Assembly: GCA_035719045.1 (NCBI GenBank)
Contig: DASTGO010000530.1
Coordinates: forward strand, 1-10,743
Reading direction: 5' to 3'
From: DASTGO01 sp035719045
GTDB taxonomy: Bacteria; Actinomycetota; Actinomycetes; Actinomycetales; Kineosporiaceae
DNA: 10,743 nucleotides
The first letter of the stretch is position 1, and every line of letters starts with the position of its first letter. The notes under the pieces were generated by a model. That model searched no databases. It was not told the origin of the DNA and saw only the letters and a list, made by a program, of their open reading frames with translations. Made by a program: the position numbers and the translations under genes. Shown here one piece after another: positions 6,651 through 10,743 of the stretch.

Positions 6651-6710
6651 GCGGCCAGTCCTGCAGGAGCGCGGCCAGTCCTGCAGGAGCGTGGTCAATC
6701 CTGCAGGACG
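6651..6710. repeat. Three-copy 20-bp tandem repeat with palindrome TCCTGCAGGA
   Basis: The unit gcggccagtcctgcaggagc occurs exactly at 6651-6670 and 6671-6690, and a diverged copy (15/20 identical) occupies 6691-6710. Each copy contains the 10-bp palindrome TCCTGCAGGA (6659-6668, 6679-6688, 6699-6708), spaced exactly 20 bp apart. The diverged copy holds the last codons and TGA stop of truB; in the other two the corresponding TGA position reads TGG on the minus strand. This looks like local duplication of the truB 3' end. Confidence 0.9.
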
Positions 6711-7591
6711 AGCAGCGGCCGGGCGGTCGGGCCGGTCTCGGTGACGATCGCGACCAGGCTGCCGTCGGGGGCGAACGCCGCCACCGGGTGCTCCCCCAGC
6801 CCGGCCGCCTTCAGCCGCTGGCCATGGGACAGCCGCCGGGCCTCGTCCTCGGTGAGCTCCCGGACGGGGAACGCTGCACGGGCGGCAGCCGCCAGCGAGA
6901 GCGGCTCGAAGCAGGCCTCCAACTGTTCCAGGGTGCGGGCCACTTCCAGGCCGTACGGGCCGACCCGGGTCCGGCGCAGGGCGGTGAGGTGTCCGCCGAC
7001 GCCGAGGGACCGGCCGAGGTCCCGGGCCAGCGCCCGCACGTAGGTGCCGGAGGAGCACTCCACTTCCACGTCGACGTCCAGCACGGCCAACCCGTCAGCG
7101 GTCCCGGGCCGTAGCTGCCCCACCTCGAACCGGTGGACGGTGACCGGCCGGGCGGCCAGTTCGACCTGCTCCCCGGCCCGCACCCGGGCATAGGCCCGGC
7201 GCCCGTCGACCTTCACCGCGCTCACCGAACTCGGCACCTGCAGCAGTTCCCCGGTCAGCGCCCGGGCGCCCTCACGGACCGTCGGTTCGGTGATCCCCGA
7301 GGCGTCCGCCCGGTCGACGGTCTCGCCCTCGGCGTCGTCGGTCACGGTGGACACCCCGAGCCGGATCGTGGCCTGGTACGTCTTGCCGGCGCCGACCAGG
7401 AAGGTCAGCAGCCGGGTGGCCCGCGACACCCCGACCACCAGCACCCCGGTGGCCATCGGGTCCAGGGTCCCCGCGTGACCGACCTTCCGGGTGCCGGCCA
7501 GCCTGCGGATCCGGGCCACCACGTCGTGGGAGGTCCAGCCCGCGGGCTTGTCGACCACGACCAGACCGTCCGCGACGGCCTGGCCGGTCAC
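6695..7591 (-). CDS. truB: tRNA pseudouridine(55) synthase TruB
   Basis: TruB converts U55 to pseudouridine in the T-loop of tRNAs. The 298-residue protein has the VVVDKPAGWTSHDVV start (11-25) and the catalytic motif GHAGTLDPMATG with nucleophile D44. It also has the KVDGRRAYARVR segment that shapes the RNA site, and ECSSGTYVRALARDLG followed by HLTALRRTRVG in the core. The last roughly 60 residues match the actinobacterial TruB C-terminal PUA-like domain (RRLSHGQRL, VAAFAPDGSLVAIV). The GTG start overlaps the rbfA stop in GTGA, with GGGGAG nine bases upstream inside rbfA, so it is probably translationally coupled to rbfA. Its 3' end lies within the 20-bp repeat cluster. No nrnA or dinF separates it from rbfA. 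Confidence 0.96.
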   Translation of the reverse strand: MTGQAVADGLVVVDKPAGWTSHDVVARIRRLAGTRKVGHAGTLDPMATGVLVVGVSRATRLLTFLVGAGKTYQATIRLGVSTVTDDAEGETVDRADASGITEPTVREGARALTGELLQVPSSVSAVKVDGRRAYARVRAGEQVELAARPVTVHRFEVGQLRPGTADGLAVLDVDVEVECSSGTYVRALARDLGRSLGVGGHLTALRRTRVGPYGLEVARTLEQLEACFEPLSLAAAARAAFPVRELTEDEARRLSHGQRLKAAGLGEHPVAAFAPDGSLVAIVTETGPTARPLLVLQD

Positions 7592-8172
7592 GGTCGCTCG
7601 CTCCCCGCCCGGACCCGGCCCGGTGCAGGTGCCGCGTCGTCCTCGTCCTGCCGCCCCTCGGCGTCGAAGTCCTCGTCGTCCTCGCCCTCGCCGGTGTCCT
7701 CGAAGTCCTCGTCGTCCTCGTCCTCGAGCACCTCGTCACCGTCCTCGTCGGCGTCGTCGTCACGGCGGTAGGGGTCGGGGTCCCCGGCGTAGCTGGCGGT
7801 CGCGGCCAGGGCGGCGACGTCGGCGTCCCGGGCGGCGGCGACGCGCAGCAGGTCCTCGATGTGCGCGGCGTTCTCGGGCACGGCGTCGGCGATGAACTCC
7901 AGGGTCGGGGTGAGCCGGATCCCGGTCCGCCGGCCGACCTCCGAACGTAGGACACCCCTGGCGCTCTCGAGCGCGGCGGCGGAGGCCGCCTGTTCTTCAG
8001 CGTCCCCGAAGACGGTGTAGAAGACCGTCGCGTGCTGCAGGTCATTGGTGACCCGGGCGTCGGTCACGGTCACGAAGCCCAGCCGGGGGTCCTTGATCCG
8101 CTTCTCCAGCGCCTCGGCGACGACCACGCGGATCCGGTCGGCGAGCTTTCGTGCGCGTGCGGTGTCGGCCAT
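7588..8172 (-). CDS. rbfA: 30S ribosome-binding factor A with acidic tail
   Basis: RbfA is a single-KH-domain protein that binds immature 30S subunits near helix 1 of 16S rRNA and is needed for late maturation. Residues 1 to about 125 form the domain, with ADRIRVVVAEALEKRIKDPRLGFVTVTDARVT-type sequence at 11-42, DLQHATVFYTVFG at 44-56 and the LTPTLEFIAD strand at 88-96. The protein is 194 residues, longer than the usual 120-150, because of a low-complexity tail: 29 of residues 138-179 are Asp or Glu, with a 12-residue repeat centred on EDDEDF. The ATG start has AAGGA eight bases upstream. It follows DUF503 by 77 bases and its TGA overlaps the truB GTG, so the three probably form one transcript. 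Confidence 0.95.
   Translation of the reverse strand: MADTARARKLADRIRVVVAEALEKRIKDPRLGFVTVTDARVTNDLQHATVFYTVFGDAEEQAASAAALESARGVLRSEVGRRTGIRLTPTLEFIADAVPENAAHIEDLLRVAAARDADVAALAATASYAGDPDPYRRDDDADEDGDEVLEDEDDEDFEDTGEGEDDEDFDAEGRQDEDDAAPAPGRVRAGSERP
7664..7720. repeat. 36-bp-period repeat in the rbfA acidic tail
   Basis: An exact 21-bp sequence beginning tcgaagtcctcgtcg occurs at 7664-7684 and again at 7700-7720, 36 bp apart. The period equals 12 codons, so the duplication stays in frame and gives the twin EDDEDF blocks of RbfA. The surrounding 7630-7760 is gtc/ctc-rich low-complexity coding DNA. Confidence 0.85.
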
Positions 8173-8180
8173 CGCCAGCG

Positions 8181-8185
8181 TCCTT
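8181..8185 (-). promoter_or_regulatory. rbfA Shine-Dalgarno
   Basis: AAGGA on the minus strand with eight bases to the ATG at 8172 supports the chosen rbfA start. Confidence 0.6.
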
Positions 8186-8249
8186 CACTTCGTTCGGGCC
8201 CGCGGTCTGCTCCCGCCGGCACTGATGGGTGGTGCGGGTCGTGCTCCGC

Positions 8250-8546
8250 CTACTCGTCGGTGTCGTCCCAGATCCGCGGCCGGCTGGCCAGCAGTTCCAC
8301 CTCGGGACGGGCGGCCACCAGCCGTTCGCAGGCCTCCAGGACGGAACGGGCGTGGGCGGCGTCCGGTGCCACCAGGCCCACCCCGATCTCCGCCCGGCGG
8401 TGCAGGTCGTGGTGACCGGTCTCCGCCGCACTCACCTCGAACCGGCGCCTCAGCTCAGCAACGATCGGCCGGACCACACCGCGCTTCTCCTTCAGCGAGT
8501 GGACGTCGCCGAGCAGCAGGTCCAGGCTCAGGCTCCCGATGATCAC
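8250..8546 (-). CDS. DUF503 / YlxP-like protein
   Basis: This 98-residue protein matches the DUF503 family (YlxP in Bacillus, usually beside infB and rbfA). It shows the family start MIIGSLSLDLLLGDVHSLKEKR (1-22), then VVRPIVAELRRRFEVSAAE (24-42), the GHHDLHRRAEIGV core (45-57) and the ERLVAARPEVEL end (74-85). The fold is a small ferredoxin-like domain. A role in ribosome assembly or RNA binding has been proposed from context and is not shown here. The frame is open upstream to an ATG at 8615, but homology starts at the GTG at 8546. That GTG has CAGGG seven bases upstream, which also gives the usual length of about 95 residues. It lies between the infB terminator and rbfA and probably heads the DUF503-rbfA-truB transcript. 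A weak -10-like CATGAT sits about 27 bases before the GTG. Confidence 0.92.
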   Translation of the reverse strand: MIIGSLSLDLLLGDVHSLKEKRGVVRPIVAELRRRFEVSAAETGHHDLHRRAEIGVGLVAPDAAHARSVLEACERLVAARPEVELLASRPRIWDDTDE

Positions 8547-8659
8547 GACAACACCCTGCCCTGGCCGGGCCGGATCATGCCGTACTCCGTTCGGGTGACC
8601 TGAGGGGTGGCCCACCGGGCGGATCGACGGCCCGGAGGCGGGAAGACCCGGCCCGAGCA

Positions 8660-8702
8660 GGGTGGTGCCCCGCGCCGGATGCTCCGGCGGAGGGCACCAC
8701 CC
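8660..8702 (-). terminator. Compound hairpin after infB
   Basis: An exact 11-bp outer stem (GGGTGGTGCCC/GGGCACCACCC) encloses one U-G pair, one C/C mismatch and a 6-bp inner stem (CGCCGG/CCGGCG) with loop AGCAT. It starts 22 bases past the infB stop. No U tract follows. It is a strong terminator or attenuator candidate separating infB from DUF503. Confidence 0.7.
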
Positions 8703-8724
8703 GTCAGGGTGCCGGGGGCACGGG

Positions 8725-10743
8725 TCAGCTGCGCGGCTTCTCCCGCATCTCGAAGGTCTCGATCGTGTCGCCGACCCGGATGTCGTTGAAGGAGCCGAGC
8801 CCGATACCGCACTCGTAGCCCTCGCGGACCTCCGTGGCGTCGTCCTTGAACCGGCGCAGCGAGTCGATGTGCAGGTTCGGCGACACGATCACACCATCCC
8901 GGATGAGCCGGGCCTTGGCGTTGCGCCGGATCTCCCCCGACCGCACGATGCAGCCGGCGATGTTGCCGAACTTGCTGGACCGGAAGACCTCCCGGATCTC
9001 GGCGCTGCCGAGCTGGGCCTCCTCGAACTCCGGCTTGAGCATGCCCTTGAGGGCGGCCTCGATCTCCTCGATCGCCTGGTAGATGACCGAGTACTGCCGG
9101 ATGTCGACACCCTCCCGGTCGGCCATCTCGCCGACCTTCTCGGCCGGGCGGACGTTGAAGCCGACGATGATCGCGCTGGACGCCACCGCGAGGTTGACGT
9201 TGTTCATCGTGATCGCGCCGACCCCGCGGTCGATGACCTGGAGCTGGACCTCCTCGCCCACGTCGATCTGCATGAGGGCGTCTTCCAGCGCCTCCACCGA
9301 CCCGGACACGTCACCCTTGAGGATGAGGTTGAGGGTCTCGACCTTGCCCTGCTCCAGCGCCTTGGTGAAGTCCTCGAGGCTGATCCGCTTGCGGCGCCGG
9401 GCCAGCACCGCCGCCCGCTCCGCGGCCTCCCGCTTCTCGGCGATCTGCCGGGCGGTGCGGTCGTCGGGAGCCACGATGAAGGTGTCGCCCGCGCGGGGCA
9501 CCGAGGTCAGACCGAGGACCTGGACCGCCCGCGAGGGCAGCGCGACGTCCATCGTCTCGCCGTTCTCGTCGAGCATCGCCCGGACCCGGCCGTGCGCAGT
9601 GCCACAGACGATCGAGTCGCCGACGGCCAGCGTGCCGGACTGCACCAGCACCGTCGCCACCGGGCCACGGCCGCGGTCGAGGTTGGCCTCGATGGCCACG
9701 CCTCGGGCGTCCTTGTCCGGGTTGGCCTTCAGTTCCAGTGCCGCGTCGGCCGTCAGCAGGATCGCCTCGAGGATGCCGTCGATGTTGATCCGCTGCTTCG
9801 CGGACACGTCGACGAACATGGTGTCGCCGCCGTACTCCTCGGCCACCAGGTTGTACTCGGTGAGCTGCTGGCGGATCTTCGCCGGGTTGGCGCCTTCCTT
9901 GTCGATCTTGTTGACCGCCACGACGATCGGCACCCCGGCCGCCTGCGCGTGGTTGAGCGCCTCGATGGTCTGCGGCATCACGCCGTCGTCGGCCGCGACG
10001 ACCAGGACGGCGATGTCCGTGACCTTGGCGCCACGGGCACGCATGGCGGTGAAGGCCTCGTGACCGGGGGTGTCGATGAAGGTGATCGCCCGGTTGATGC
10101 CCTCGTGCTCGTAGTGCACCTGGTAGGCACCGATGTGCTGGGTGATGCCACCGGCTTCCCCGGCCACCACGTTGGCGTGCCGGATCGCGTCGAGCATCTT
10201 CGTCTTGCCGTGGTCGACGTGACCCATGACGGTGACCACCGGCGGCCGCGGCTCCAGGAAGTCGGCGTCCCCTTCGGCCTCGCCCTCGATGTCGATGTCG
10301 AAGGCCCCGAGGAGCTCGCGATCCTCCTCCTCCGGCGACACCACCTGGATCTCGTAGCCGAGTTCCTCGCCGAGGATCTGGAAGGTCGCCTCGTCGAGGG
10401 ACTGGGTCGCGGTGGCCATTTCGCCGAGGTGGAACAGCACCGTGACCAGGCTCGCCGGGTTCGCGTTGATCTTCTCGGCGAAGTCGGTCAGCGAGGCACC
10501 GCGACGCAGCCGGATGACGGTCGAGCCGTCACCGCGAGGAACCGACACGCCACCCGCGATGGGGGCCTGCATGTTGTCGAACTCTTGGCGCCGCTGCTTC
10601 TTCGACTTCCGGCCACGGACCGGACGGCCACCGGCGCGCCCGAAGGCACCCTGCGTACCGCCGCGACCGCCGCCGCCCTTGCCGAAGCCGCGCCCGGCCG
10701 GGCCGCCGCCACCACCGGGAGCGCCGCCACCGCCACCGGGACG
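8725..10743 (-). CDS. infB: Translation initiation factor IF-2 (N-terminus beyond window)
   Basis: IF-2 is the GTPase that places fMet-tRNA on the 30S subunit and promotes subunit joining. 672 residues are visible; actinobacterial IF-2 is usually near 1000, so roughly the first third is outside. The frame stays open to the window edge, so the internal ATG at 10572 is not the start. Numbering visible residues from the edge, a Gly/Pro/Arg-rich stretch (1-45) leads to the basic RGRKSKKQRRQEF segment (about 42-54) and the IF2N-like region (about 72-140). The G domain then has G1 GHVDHGKT (174-181), G2 GGITQHIG (198-205), G3 DTPGH (224-228), G4 NKID (278-281) and G5 SAK (314-316). The domain II barrel, domain III and the fMet-tRNA-binding C-domain follow, ending in GDTIETFEMREKPRS. 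The protein appears intact over this range. Confidence 0.97.
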   Translation of the reverse strand, partial: RPGGGGGAPGGGGGPAGRGFGKGGGGRGGTQGAFGRAGGRPVRGRKSKKQRRQEFDNMQAPIAGGVSVPRGDGSTVIRLRRGASLTDFAEKINANPASLVTVLFHLGEMATATQSLDEATFQILGEELGYEIQVVSPEEEDRELLGAFDIDIEGEAEGDADFLEPRPPVVTVMGHVDHGKTKMLDAIRHANVVAGEAGGITQHIGAYQVHYEHEGINRAITFIDTPGHEAFTAMRARGAKVTDIAVLVVAADDGVMPQTIEALNHAQAAGVPIVVAVNKIDKEGANPAKIRQQLTEYNLVAEEYGGDTMFVDVSAKQRINIDGILEAILLTADAALELKANPDKDARGVAIEANLDRGRGPVATVLVQSGTLAVGDSIVCGTAHGRVRAMLDENGETMDVALPSRAVQVLGLTSVPRAGDTFIVAPDDRTARQIAEKREAAERAAVLARRRKRISLEDFTKALEQGKVETLNLILKGDVSGSVEALEDALMQIDVGEEVQLQVIDRGVGAITMNNVNLAVASSAIIVGFNVRPAEKVGEMADREGVDIRQYSVIYQAIEEIEAALKGMLKPEFEEAQLGSAEIREVFRSSKFGNIAGCIVRSGEIRRNAKARLIRDGVIVSPNLHIDSLRRFKDDATEVREGYECGIGLGSFNDIRVGDTIETFEMREKPRS

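Noticed and set aside
5064..7058. 664-codon minus-strand frame covering part of ribF, all of DUF2461 and the end of truB
   Set aside because: It overlaps three recognisable genes in other frames and its product is Arg/Pro/Gly-rich without motifs.
7630..7760. Low-complexity tcg/ctc-rich DNA as a CRISPR or regulatory repeat array
   Set aside because: It is in-frame coding sequence for the acidic RbfA tail, with no spacer structure.
8547..8615. Upstream ATG start for DUF503
   Set aside because: The added 23 residues are not family-like; the GTG at 8546 gives the normal start and length.
10573..10743. G-rich repeat at the right edge as a separate repeat element
   Set aside because: It translates in frame into the glycine-rich N-terminal region typical of actinobacterial IF-2.
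1..10743. tRNA genes, insertion sequences, integrases, attachment sites, CRISPR arrays or defence genes
   Set aside because: None could be recognised on either strand; the window is housekeeping sequence apart from DUF2461.

Overview
The window is a GC-rich actinobacterial chromosome segment, most like Pseudonocardiaceae. It carries high G+C codon usage, frequent GTG starts, leaderless-looking promoters, a guanosine-pentaphosphate-synthetase-type PNPase and an IF-2 with a glycine-rich N-terminal stretch. The family assignment is inferred from gene order and protein style, not from a search. It is a core-genome neighbourhood for translation, RNA metabolism and ribosome assembly. I see no integrase, transposase, phage, CRISPR, toxin, defence or biosynthetic module.

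Read along the minus strand, from high to low coordinates, the order is: infB (IF-2, N-terminus cut off by the window edge), a compound terminator hairpin, a DUF503/YlxP gene, rbfA (with an acidic C-terminal tail), truB (GTGA overlap with rbfA), a convergent intergenic zone, a single plus-strand DUF2461 gene (5853-6581), a divergent promoter region, ribF, rpsO, two strong hairpins plus a long pnp leader, pnp, an M16 zinc protease one base after pnp, and an uncharacterised partial reading frame at the left edge.

The genes fit together functionally. IF-2 starts translation. RbfA, and probably YlxP/DUF503, mature the 30S subunit. TruB makes Psi55 in tRNA. RibF makes FMN and FAD. S15 (rpsO) and PNPase (pnp) form the classical rpsO-pnp pair, and the M16 peptidase is their usual actinobacterial neighbour. 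The only unexpected gene is the DUF2461 gene, inserted in opposite orientation between truB and ribF, which are often adjacent. The nrnA and dinF genes found after rbfA in mycobacteria are absent here.

Non-coding structure is the most interesting part: a three-copy 20-bp repeat carrying the palindrome TCCTGCAGGA at the 3' end of truB, stem-loops around infB, rpsO, pnp and ribF, and a divergent ribF/DUF2461 region in which both genes lack a Shine-Dalgarno and have a -10-like hexamer six bases before a GTG. I found no convincing evidence of a wholly new biological system.
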